IMG/VR virus record: IMGVR_UViG_3300010412_000097
Span: 1-21,049 of that record
Origin: a virus
Strand: one strand, 5' to 3'
Length of the DNA: 21,049 nucleotides
Positions 1-10,600 of the stretch are shown here, piece after piece. How positions within the stretch are numbered: the stretch's first letter is position 1; the number at the start of each line of letters is the position of its first letter. Below the pieces are notes generated by a model that saw only the letters and a program-made list of their open reading frames with translations, ran no database searches and was not told the DNA's origin. The translations under genes and the position numbers were made by a program.

Positions 1-2069
1 GCAACTCGTGTAGTTAAATTTTCGTTGATAGTGCTATTGTAGTTAGCCATACCATCGAGAGTGTTATAAGAAGGTGGAATATCGTACAGAGGGTTAACTT
101 CTGTAAGAGAAGCCATGCCGATATACTGCCGCATGTTATCGGCAGCACTAGCGCCAATATCAACTGTTTGACCCTGTACAACTTGTACAACTGCGCCCTC
201 AGTTCTTACTATTAAACGAGCTAATGTAGCAAGACCTACAGAGGATTCGTTACCCGTGCCAACGCCCGCTATTCTAAACGTATTTCCGCTAGCACTGTTA
301 ACAAGATATGTTCCGTCATGCGATAAGGTGCCGCTAATCTGTATCTTATCACCATCTCGAAGTCCATGGTTCGCAGATTCCAATTGAAATCCGTCGCCGT
401 TATCTCTAGCTACTGTTGTTACAACGGAGTAAACTGCTGTACCTGAATCTGGTGTAGTAATAGAGCTGTTAATGTAGAATACTGTTGAACTTTCTACTTC
501 AACTTGCCAATCGCCGTCAAAACCAACTGAACCAGATACATTGATCCAGTCCCCGTCGTTAAGACCGTGGGCCCCTGTTGATGTTACTTTAACTGTATCA
601 CCGTCACCGTCGCTAAAGGCAACGGAAAGACTAGTTTCATTTATGCTACCAATCTTTTGAATTGTGTCGCTTCGTGTTGCCAACCAGTGAAAGTTTCCAC
701 CAGCTAAACTTATTGCTGCTTGATCTCTAGTTGAGACAACGACATCTGATGCAAGATATTCGCCTTGATCATATCTAGCTTTTTCTATCGCAGTTGAGCC
801 AGCATAATTTGCGCTTAACTTAATAGATTTAGCATTGGCTGCACTAGTTGGCGAACCACCATTTAATCCATCGTAGAACTCTTCTACTCGAAGAAACTTA
901 TCATTACTATCATTGATCTTCTTTATCCAGTCACCTTGCTTTAATTGACTAAATAAGCCAACAGCTCCGCCAACTGTATTTACGTAATTGCTTCCAGCAG
1001 TCCATTGAACTGGTTGATCAGAGGTATTGATAGGTTGGTTGCGAACCATCTCTACGTATAAAACCTCTTCGTCTGCAAGATTTACCGTGTGACCTGTAAA
1101 TGGAGCTGCATTACCGGCTCTAATTATATATGTTCTTAAGTCACTAGTTACTTTTAAGTTTATATCTTCTGTCCAGGTAAGGTCACCAGGAGTTCCAGCA
1201 TCATGGATCCATCGACCTTTAGACTTAAAAGCTGTAGCGCATGAATCTATAAAAGTTGATACAACACTGAATGTGCTTATGTCTTCGTACCAATGCGTTG
1301 TTCCGCCAAGCTCTCTGAGCTTTGACATTACAGCGTCCATCCACTCTTTCATTGACTGAATGTTCTTATCTGCCCCCTGAAATGGATTGTCGCCGGTGCT
1401 GTTAGTAATTGCGCTAGCAGGTTCAGTTCTCTGAAATGTAGCTGAAGGCAGCGATCTCCAAGCATAGTTACTGAATGGATCAGGATTAAGTCCTCCTGAA
1501 CCCAATCGGAAAAGCATATGTCTAGCGTCTTTAATTGACTCAATAGTTAATGCGCCGACTTTAATAATAGCTACTGGAATAGTGTTTGCTGGAAAAGATC
1601 CAACTGAAACATTCACTTCAACTTTAAGTACGGACTCCGTATTGATATCTTGAGTGAACTCTCCACCTGCTCCACCATCCTTATCAGGATCCCAGAATGC
1701 TCTAGTATCGGTGGAAGTGTTGACAGTGGTTAAAGTTAAGTATACATAGTTAATAGCATTTTTACGAAGTTCTGGAATAAGTGGTGCAGCTTGAGCATGG
1801 CCTTCTTCTAGACCATGAAAAAAAGAACCTGCACTTGATCCTGGATAAAATACAACTGAGTCTGCAACTCTGATTGCACAATTTTCCTCACCGATAGCAT
1901 TATTAGGATCGATAATGTCAAAGCCCTTTAGGATAAAGGGCTTTGAATCACCTACCATACCTTTGAGAAAAAATTTCCAATCACCGGCCGCATAACTATC
2001 TATTGATAATAAATCTGGAAGATCTAGACGTTCTGCGCTTGATACTAATAATCTACCTAATACTGCCAT
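1..2069 (-). CDS. Fibre-like / baseplate-peripheral structural protein, C-terminus missing (runs off left edge)
   Basis: An open frame of 689 codons begins at the ATG at 2069-2067 and runs without a stop off the left edge, so the C-terminus is missing. The start is supported by an AAGGTG Shine-Dalgarno-like stretch a few bases upstream. The N-terminal ~250 residues (MAVLGRLLVSSAERLDLPD onward) look like a conserved phage structural region and include an acidic Gly-rich stretch (WDPDKDGGAGGEF). Near residues 501 and 568 are two copies of a beta module of the form HGL-x-D-G-D-x-I-x-(I/V)-S-G followed by DG(T/D)W/Y, resembling FCCH-like modules of tail proteins. It lies last in the wedge cluster, the usual place of proteins linking baseplate to fibres or of the fibres themselves. 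I do not recognise a specific family; a gp10-like wedge/fibre-socket role is possible. Structural role likely, exact role uncertain. Confidence 0.8.
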   Translation of the reverse strand, partial: MAVLGRLLVSSAERLDLPDLLSIDSYAAGDWKFFLKGMVGDSKPFILKGFDIIDPNNAIGEENCAIRVADSVVFYPGSSAGSFFHGLEEGHAQAAPLIPELRKNAINYVYLTLTTVNTSTDTRAFWDPDKDGGAGGEFTQDINTESVLKVEVNVSVGSFPANTIPVAIIKVGALTIESIKDARHMLFRLGSGGLNPDPFSNYAWRSLPSATFQRTEPASAITNSTGDNPFQGADKNIQSMKEWMDAVMSKLRELGGTTHWYEDISTFSVVSTFIDSCATAFKSKGRWIHDAGTPGDLTWTEDINLKVTSDLRTYIIRAGNAAPFTGHTVNLADEEVLYVEMVRNQPINTSDQPVQWTAGSNYVNTVGGAVGLFSQLKQGDWIKKINDSNDKFLRVEEFYDGLNGGSPTSAANAKSIKLSANYAGSTAIEKARYDQGEYLASDVVVSTRDQAAISLAGGNFHWLATRSDTIQKIGSINETSLSVAFSDGDGDTVKVTSTGAHGLNDGDWINVSGSVGFDGDWQVEVESSTVFYINSSITTPDSGTAVYSVVTTVARDNGDGFQLESANHGLRDGDKIQISGTLSHDGTYLVNSASGNTFRIAGVGTGNESSVGLATLARLIVRTEGAVVQVVQGQTVDIGASAADNMRQYIGMASLTEVNPLYDIPPSYNTLDGMANYNSTINENLTTRV

Positions 2070-2088
2070 GCTTCACCTTATAGTCTAA

Positions 2089-2094
2089 ATTATA
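2089..2094 (-). promoter_or_regulatory. TATAAT hexamer in the gap before the fibre-like gene (possible -10 element)
   Basis: The 37-base gap between the gp7-like stop and the next start holds a perfect TATAAT on the minus strand, 19 bases before the ATG. No TTGACA-like -35 is visible about 17 bases upstream and there is no TGn extension, so a sigma70 promoter is not well supported. A phage late promoter reading only a -10-like box is possible. AT-richness makes a chance match plausible. Confidence 0.25.
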
Positions 2095-2106
2095 CTATGA
2101 AAAGCT

Positions 2107-4620
2107 CTAGCCAGGATCTATTCCACTTCTATAAACATCTAAAGTTGCATACAATTGTTCAGGGTATCGAACAAGGAAGTCTACAAAAATACCTGCACTT
2201 TTTACAGACTTAATTAGCTCTTGAAGTATGAAGCGAGCCTCAGATGGGTCTGTGATATACGGAGCATATTCGGCAGCCTTGCCGCGTAAGGTATGCGGGC
2301 CCTTCTTACTAATTGCTACAACTGGAGATCCAGCTGAGTGAGTCTTCTTGAAGGTATAAGAAGGATCTATTGCTATGGTATTAGGCGTGGGTTTATAAAG
2401 ATATCTAACTGGACCTTCTTGGTTCTGCCGTCCATAGTTAAAGATTACGTAACCTCCACCTTCTGGTATGTCATTCGCCGAAGTATTTAACAACCTAACT
2501 ATTTTCCCTGCTTGAATGATATCGCTAGTTGACGCTGTTTTAGAAGATAGCACGTACGGTGCAGTTAGATCCCAAACATATGCGCCGGTTAATCGACTCA
2601 CATCGTTCTTTATGGCATCTATAAGTATGACTTTAGAGCCAGATGCAGACATGCCTATTCTTTCAACCCTACAAGTACCTGGAGTCATAGCAGAGCCGTC
2701 GCTGCCGATCAGATTAAAAGTAAATATGTTCCCACTGGCAGACGTAAGCATTGCAGTTGTATTTACATTCTCGCTAAAATTTATAGTAGATCCGGCAACT
2801 GTATTTGTTGCGTTAGTGCTCATTGTCACGCTCGTAGGCGTGACAGATACCACATAAGAATTTAAAGGAATATCAGGTCCCCATATCGTCATGCCAGGTA
2901 TTACGCCAGCAGTACTTGACATATTAGTTATAATATTACTAGTTGAACTAATATCTCCAGTCTCCGTGCTAAACAGTATGCCAGTTGAGTCAGCCACTAT
3001 TACAGACTCACCAATCTTATAGCCATGATTAGAAGATGTTGTCCCAGTTACTACGTTACTAGTTCGACTTAAAGATGTTAGTGAGAGTTGATTTAAGCTA
3101 GCAGCTACTGGTAAGTTTGGTGTTATTCCGGTCAACTGGTTGCCTAGAAACTTAACTGTCTGCCCTGTTGCAGTAGCGGCAGCTGGAAATGATATGTTAA
3201 CTAGGTTACCGGCTATACTAGTTACCCTAGCATACTCAGGTACTCCGCTAATCTTAACTTGTTGTCCAACTTGAATACCTACAGTAGATGCTAGATTAGT
3301 TATCTGAGATACACCTTCTACTATATCACCAGTAGTTGTAAGAGCTGCACGGCTAGCATATTCGTATCTCTGAAGCTTACTATTTAAGCGCGTATTGAAC
3401 TTCTTGGATAATACTTGATCTTCATCAGGCGTCAGTACTCTATATTGCAGTTCATCTAACTGCTCAAGAAAAAAGCTGCCTGTCTCTGGAAACAAGAATG
3501 CATCCGTAACTGTAAGCGATGTATTACTGTCTCTGCTAACCATTTGACTAAAAGCACCGTTTACATGCACAGAGCCTTTAAGCGATCTTTTGACTACCGG
3601 TGGCGACGTAGGCATCTCAACAGTTATTTCACCAGGAGAGGTTTCCCATGTCATGGCTCTTCTTGGATTAAGGTATGCAACGTATTTATTAGATTGGATG
3701 AACTTAACTTCATCTGATGAAACTTGAGTAAATGTTCCAGTAGTTGAAAATAGATTAGTGAACTTTATACTGTTACTAAAAAGATCTATTTCATTTATTG
3801 CGAAAGAGCCCTGATTGCCAGGAATATTAATTATTGCGATATCACCTACTTGAACTTGATCTAAACTAGGAGATGTTCCACCGGTATATGTAAAAGTAGT
3901 CTCGTCACCGACTTTAGAAACTGTCCATTGAGTATTAGATCCATTGCCAGCTGCACTAATAAAACCATTAAATCTTATGGCTACGTTCGCTCTTCCACCT
4001 AATATTCTAAGTGACCCTTTTGATCCGACAGTTTTACTAAAAAGTTTTATAAAAGTGTTCTTGGTGATACTATCGTAGTATGCAGTGGCGTAACAGTACT
4101 TAGCCTCTCTGTTTATAGCTCCAACTATCTCATTCGCAGTGGCAGCGCCTATATTCGTAAACTCATCAGTGTTGAAAATTATGCGATCGATGTTCTGTTC
4201 ATCGACCAAAACCTCAAGTTCCCAGCCATCACTCATAGCAAATGGACTAAAGTTTGAAGATGTTATAAAGGCAGTAGTAGATTCTTTGAAAAAGAATATA
4301 TCTAATAGCTGATCGATAATTAATTTAACTTGTTTTGGCTGATAAGAAAGAACTGGTATATACTGCCTAAACGAAGAATCATCCATTCCAACAAATTTTG
4401 GTCTAGCTATCTTGTTGTTTGCAGCTAATCTATCAAGATACGGTCGTGATGCTGTCTTTACAAAAAACTGCTTGCGAACCTCAGCTATCAAGTTTGCAGT
4501 TTCTTGATCGGTTTCGCCTATAGCATCTACAAGAGCTTTCCAATTAGTATTACCGCGCGTATTTAGATGGCGCGGTAATAGATCGTGCAGCTGATCCTTC
4601 TTGTCCTTATTTGCTGCCAT
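2107..4620 (-). CDS. Baseplate wedge protein, gp7/gpI-like, with inserted repeat modules
   Basis: This 837-residue protein probably forms part of the baseplate wedge next to the gp6-like protein. Residues 1-~120 have the gpI/gp7-type pattern: LLPRHL, then an Ile/Glu-rich helix, a basic-aromatic segment ending in PYLDRLA, and a D-x-x-FR-x-Y motif. Residues ~158-216 carry a module with an INRE helix, then S-K-T-V-G-S-K-G-S and GGRAN, like modules in the gp6-like protein. Residues ~252-290 hold a GD...N-Q-G-x-F module, and ~435-615 hold three short beta modules, including HGYKIGE and a VIPGMTIWG type common in phage tail proteins. The C-terminus (~755-837) ends in AGIFVDFLVRYPEQLYATLD. It starts one base after the gp6-like stop, with AGGGA nine bases upstream, so translation is probably coupled. 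The wedge role is fairly safe; the gp7 versus gpI assignment is less so. Confidence 0.72.
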   Translation of the reverse strand: MAANKDKKDQLHDLLPRHLNTRGNTNWKALVDAIGETDQETANLIAEVRKQFFVKTASRPYLDRLAANNKIARPKFVGMDDSSFRQYIPVLSYQPKQVKLIIDQLLDIFFFKESTTAFITSSNFSPFAMSDGWELEVLVDEQNIDRIIFNTDEFTNIGAATANEIVGAINREAKYCYATAYYDSITKNTFIKLFSKTVGSKGSLRILGGRANVAIRFNGFISAAGNGSNTQWTVSKVGDETTFTYTGGTSPSLDQVQVGDIAIINIPGNQGSFAINEIDLFSNSIKFTNLFSTTGTFTQVSSDEVKFIQSNKYVAYLNPRRAMTWETSPGEITVEMPTSPPVVKRSLKGSVHVNGAFSQMVSRDSNTSLTVTDAFLFPETGSFFLEQLDELQYRVLTPDEDQVLSKKFNTRLNSKLQRYEYASRAALTTTGDIVEGVSQITNLASTVGIQVGQQVKISGVPEYARVTSIAGNLVNISFPAAATATGQTVKFLGNQLTGITPNLPVAASLNQLSLTSLSRTSNVVTGTTSSNHGYKIGESVIVADSTGILFSTETGDISSTSNIITNMSSTAGVIPGMTIWGPDIPLNSYVVSVTPTSVTMSTNATNTVAGSTINFSENVNTTAMLTSASGNIFTFNLIGSDGSAMTPGTCRVERIGMSASGSKVILIDAIKNDVSRLTGAYVWDLTAPYVLSSKTASTSDIIQAGKIVRLLNTSANDIPEGGGYVIFNYGRQNQEGPVRYLYKPTPNTIAIDPSYTFKKTHSAGSPVVAISKKGPHTLRGKAAEYAPYITDPSEARFILQELIKSVKSAGIFVDFLVRYPEQLYATLDVYRSGIDPG

Positions 4621-4621
4621 A

Positions 4622-7600
4622 TTACGCTATCCCTATGTCTTCCGGAGTTATAGTGGCTTTTTCGTTATCGGCTATAGTTATTCTCTCTGTATTGGGCGTA
4701 GGATATGTAAATGTTACGGCTCCAACGCCTTTAATCTGCATTATAGACGCTATAATCTCAGAGAGAATTACATCTTCTCCTACGCCAAGAGTGTCTATAT
4801 AATTAATTACTACAGATTTAATATTGTTAGAGATATCGCCCAAGTTCACGCCATCATCTGTTGTAATGTCAATAGAGATGTTTATTCGTTTATTGAGTGG
4901 TGGCAATATCTCTATTGCTCCGCCGATTGCTCTACGACCTGGATATGTATCGCTATCTGGTTCAAAGCCGTCCACTATTCTTTGAACTCTTCTCAGTAGT
5001 CCAGTGTAATATAAGTATCCATCGATACCTGATGTGACATCAACACTGTACCCCAACTTACCCATATGCATAATACTAGTTGTATTGGACTCGCTAAACT
5101 TATATGACCTATTATCTGGTGTCATATATATTGCTCTTCTTTCAGGATTCAAGTCGTCAAGACATACATTTGTTATCTGTCTCATAGAGTAAAATCGATT
5201 GACAATGCTTTCTGTAACGTATAGTCCGTCCACGCTAACTGACATCAATCTATTAGTCTGAGATAGCGCAGAATTATTAGAAACTTTTATATATGGCTTA
5301 AGACCCACTGCATCTGTTCCTACGCCTATGATGTCAAAGGTGCCTATGTTACTTGTGCTAAACCAACTAGGATTAACTATATTTTGTACAGAGAGTGTGT
5401 CACCAGCTAATGTACTGTCACCCTCATAGACGGTGATATCGTCCACAGATTGCAATATGACACCTTCATTGTAGTCGTTATACATATCGTAGCTGACGCC
5501 AGGAGCTATCGCAGATGAGCCATTATAGCTACTACCTAAAGTAATAGTTGTAGCTAGTGCGGGTGCGGCTGGAGACATCGCAATAACCTGTCTATATGCA
5601 GAATCAGGGTCTTCTGGCTTCTTAACCCAAGAGCCAACAGTAACATACTTAAATGTTCCAGCAATACCAGTGACAACATTTGTGTTTGCACTCCAAGTAG
5701 CTTGCAAATCTTTATTATTGAATTTTTTTACAGTGTTTGTCTCGTTTGTAGCAGTGTCATTTTCAACTATCATTGAGTCATTATCAATGGCTAAAACCCT
5801 ATATAATCCACTATTATTGGCAGCAAAAGTAGATCCGCTTATAACCACATAATCATCCACTGCTACACCGCAATCTGTAAAGCGTGGAGATTCACCGCTC
5901 TGACGTTTGATTCTAGTTAAACCGTTTAGACCTAATTTTTCAACTCTATAACGAGTAGGCGTTAAACCGCTCTTTATCATTGCTGCGCCAACATTAACTT
6001 CACTAAAATTAGTACCCACATAAGAAAATGTAAACTGCGTCGAACTAATAGAGGTTACTGGGCCATATGTTGCATCAGGTAAATTATTACTATCCATCAC
6101 GTCAACCATGTCGCCAGTGTTTAATAGATGCGGTTTGACAGTGTTAACTGTTACTGTACCAGATGACAAGATTATGCTGTCAATTTCTATGTTAGCTGCA
6201 TGAGCTAAATTCCACTTAATAGACGGCGAAGGACATACATTGATCGTCATATTTAGACCAACAGCCTGAGATCCCATAGCCTTACCGCGAGGATTTATTA
6301 CATCTATATAATCGGCAGAATCATTGACATATACGATCGGAAAACCAGATACAACATCATCTCCTGTGGCGCTCAACTTATTGCCTTGTGCCCAGGCTGA
6401 ATCAGTGCCCGATACTAACAATTGATCGCCAGCTGCTATATTAGCTAAGGTGGCAGAACCATCGTGAGTCCATCTCCACACGAATCCGGCAGGTCTACCA
6501 TAAGACCCAGATACATCAGTGATCGTGAAAGATGTAGTACTAGTAATATTAGTTAACTTATTATTGAATAGGTATTTAGCGACACCAGTCGAAGCTTGTA
6601 CATCTATGGAGTCATTTGCGTCAAGTCTTGATAGTCTCTTAACGCCTTTATCGTTTTGAAGTTTTACGATATCACCTACGTTAAAAGTATCAGGATACGC
6701 TGGAACCTTAGTTAGGATAGTACTTCCACCAGTGTCAGATGACACTTCTGATTCGCCATATATATAAGCTTGAGCTTTATTGGCATTTCCGCCAATGACC
6801 TCTATGGCTCCTGATGATCCTAAATTTTTAGAAGTTATCTGTATATTCTTTCTATCGCTAGAAATACTAATATTAGCTACGATAGGTAACTGAGATAAAG
6901 CTTTCTGTGTTAGATGGTGATATATATTCTTCACTGTCACTGGTATCAATTTCAAGCGTTCACCAAGATCTGCGCTGTTGTAATTAGGAGCAGAGTCCAT
7001 CTGATAAACACTAGGAGCAACATTATTTAATGTTAGACTGGTTTTTAAAGTGAAATTTGGATTTGAGTTCTGAAAACTCTTGATCCAGTTGACACCATCA
7101 TACAAAGAAATATAACTGTTTAAAGATGACAAACCTGGATTATGACCAAAAGCAAGTGCACTAGAGTCACCAGAGTACGTATACACATCCTCTCTAGTTG
7201 ACTTGGATATAGTTAAAGCATCATTGCCGATAGGAGTGATTTCTACTATAGACTCTGCATTGACTGTGGTAGCAATAGTTGCAACATCAGTCCCAGTAAG
7301 CGGATATATTTGAACTCCGTTTATGTCTGTGATAGTTTCAGCCGTGCCAAGAGTACCGTCTGTTATAGTTACAGAAAAACCTGATGTCCCCGCTGCAGCA
7401 TTTACTAAATTACCATTATTCGCTGCTACAATTGTAATTATATTACTCGTACCAAGCACATTTGACGCTGAAAATGACGCATCGAAATTTATAGCCTGAA
7501 CAGTGGCAGATGCGACATTTATTGCGCTCATACCGGAGGTGACGCCTGCTACCTTAATAGATCTATCGGCGCCATGAAATGGCTCTGCAGTTCCGTTGTC

Positions 7601-10600
7601 ATCGACATCGTACCAAACTGCAACAGATCCGTCTTGATCGTTAAGTAAGAAGTATTTACCATCTATTGAGTTATTAGCTACGCCAGTTAAAGTGCTCACA
7701 GAGAAACCCGATGTTCCAGCGCTTGCAGAAGCTAAAGCTCCATTTATTAAGTTAGTGACTGTAATTTGATTTAATATTGCGGCGACAGAGAAAGCATTGT
7801 CTAACGCAATTGCTTGCGCTGTTTTATTGGCTACATCGTCAGCGGTATCGCCAGTTGCAACAGTAGCAACCTTTATTGCTCTATTTGCCCCATGCGGGGG
7901 TGCAGCTGCTCCGACATTATCTATATCATACCAAACAGCAACTGATCCTTGAGTATCATAAATTATGAAGTACATTTGATGCAAAGATCCTGCGATATCT
8001 GCTACAGTATTTATCGTATATACAGTTGGCGAACCAACTATATCTGCGATCGTTGTAACCAGTGCAGTCTCTGGTGTGCCAGGCGCAGTCACACTTGCAT
8101 TTGGATTTAGTACACGTATAGTAAGCGTACTCTTATTCCATATCCTAAATTGTCCACTATTTGACGCACTAACACCACTAGTACTTAAAATTGATAGCAC
8201 ATCACCAATTTGCACAGTCGCCAATGATCCTGATGAAAATGTATAGTCGTAGTAATCTCCAGAGGACGCAAGACCATTTGGAAAGTTCGTAGTGTCATCT
8301 GGATATGGCCCTTGGACACTTATAACTGTTCCTGGACCTGGAATAAGTGGAGATAGTGCTAGTGCTCTAGCCGCTCCAGATCCAAAAAAGTATGAATACT
8401 GATTCCATGATGGTGAGTTGCTAAGAGTAGTACTTGGGTCTTGATCAGGTGAATTAGGATACTCTAGGCTAAAGCGTAGTTTCTCGCCGTTAGGTCCAAA
8501 CTGAGCAGAACGAACTAACATCTTACCATCTACACCTGATACGCCGCCAGTTGAGTACCAGTTTCTTGCACGCATCCATATAGAGTAGTCACTAAAATCT
8601 GTCTTGTTGATGGATGTTCCCCATACGTTAACATTACTAAAATCTATACCTGGCTCGTTATCGTCGTCAAATGCTGAAAACTCAGTAGTTGTCGGCAAAA
8701 ACGAACCTACGCCTGATCCAGAATTTACCCTGGCGTTTCTTGACATTGCAATATCTATAGTCTTAGTGCTCGCATCATTGTCCATTACTACGACGATGCT
8801 ATCATCAGATGATATTGACATTGGTCGTTGCAACTCTATTTCATCACCTATGACGTGATCTAATTCAGTTCTAGCTGAACCCTCTTGAGTACCAACTTGA
8901 TCAGTTGGAATTTTAGCTTTTACGGTTTTTATTTGACCGCGATTGTTGCCGCTAGTAAAGCTTACATAGTCATCATAACTAACATTATTTGAGGTTAATA
9001 TACCTGTGGATTCTATTAGTTCGCTATATGGAGCTATATTTGGAACTGTATCGCTAGTTAGTGAGCCTTTAACATCTGTATATGTATGTCTATTTAAGAA
9101 TACATTGGCACTGACTGGCGAAGTTCTTTTGAACATAGACACCAGTGTCCTATCAGACGTCCTTGATGCTATATGTGGAGGATTTCCATATTGAGCTTGT
9201 GTAGTTTCAGTAAACAGTACTGCAGCGTTACCTATACATATAGGTAATGCAATACTGCCACCACTTTCTGTAGTAGATGTAAGCTTAATTGAATTAGACT
9301 TATATATACTAGCTTTAACATTTATCAATCTACTATTTAAAGAATCTACGATATTAGATATCGTCTCAGCAGGAGGATTAGATACATACGTGCCTCGCCA
9401 GATTTGAGGCAGACCATCTGTTTCAAAAGCCTTAATGTCTAGTGAATCGATCATCACCAGAGATCCCGGGACTGCAGGCTCAGAAACAACACCGATGTTA
9501 TCGACTTCTATAAAAGTATCAACGCCAGCAGTAGTATGTGATCCCTTTGCTTTAACTTTAAAAAGACCAGTATTATTAATATTCAACCATGTAGATCTAT
9601 AAGCAATATAGACAAAGTCTCCTGGTAGAACACTTGAAAAAGCATTTAGAGATGCACCAAGAATTCTCATAGTAGAGGCGGTCGGAGCGCTTATAGTTAT
9701 TGCACTGCCAACAGGTAATGACAATGACTTCTTATTGCAGAAAGAAGAGTCTGTAACAATAACAATCTCAGCAGGTCTACCTGAAGAATCAGTAGATACG
9801 TTATATGTGCCAGAAGTAGTAGACGAAGATATCGCAAAGCCTTTGGCATCTTCTACGCCAGCTGTAATAGTATCTCCGGGCGCAATTTCAGTCAATATTC
9901 TCAAGTTACCTGTTTGTCTATTTAACTCAAACTGAGCACTTTGACCATAAGATGTCTTAGGTAGATTTGGAAACCATTTTGCAACTAAAGAACCGCCAGA
10001 AATAACTATCGAAGACTCTGTGCCAATTCTATTAGATCTAATAACCATTGTTTCGCTTGGCGTGGCCTCTGCAGTAAGACCTGCAAATTTCCTGTTAAAT
10101 GCATCAACCCAGTCTTGTAAAGATAAAGATGCAAAAGACGACACACCTGTGAAATCACTGAGAGGGAACGATCTTGCTTGAGATGGCGTCCCATCAACTT
10201 CAATGACGATATCATCGGCCGGAATCACCTCAATAGTATTCCATTGAGCATAAGGTGCCGTTGTTAATTCTGCAGCACGACTCTTTTCTCTCAGGCGAGT
10301 GCTGTTCTGATATAGAGAGATGTAACTAAACTCATCGGTAGGAAACTTGATCGTAGAGTTTGCGTATAGTGCTGAATCATCTGAGTCACGCAGCTGTGCA
10401 ACCTGTATTCGCTCGACATCGCTAGCAACAGGGTATATTAGGATATTATTTGAGCTATTGGCAAAACGGGCTTTAAATAAAGTAGACTGATCATTGATAG
10501 CAATAATTACTTCAGATACTGTTGCTGCAGATATATTTAAAAACTGACTTGAACCAAAATAGATAGTCTCTTCCTGTCCATCAACTATAACTCTTAAGAA

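Noticed and set aside
1349-1543. Minus-strand open frame of 64 codons
   Set aside because: It lies in another frame inside the long left-edge coding frame, which is continuous from 2069 to the window edge.
4601-4999. Plus-strand open frame of 132 codons across the gp6/gp7 junction
   Set aside because: It overlaps two well-supported genes on the other strand and shows no coherent protein features.
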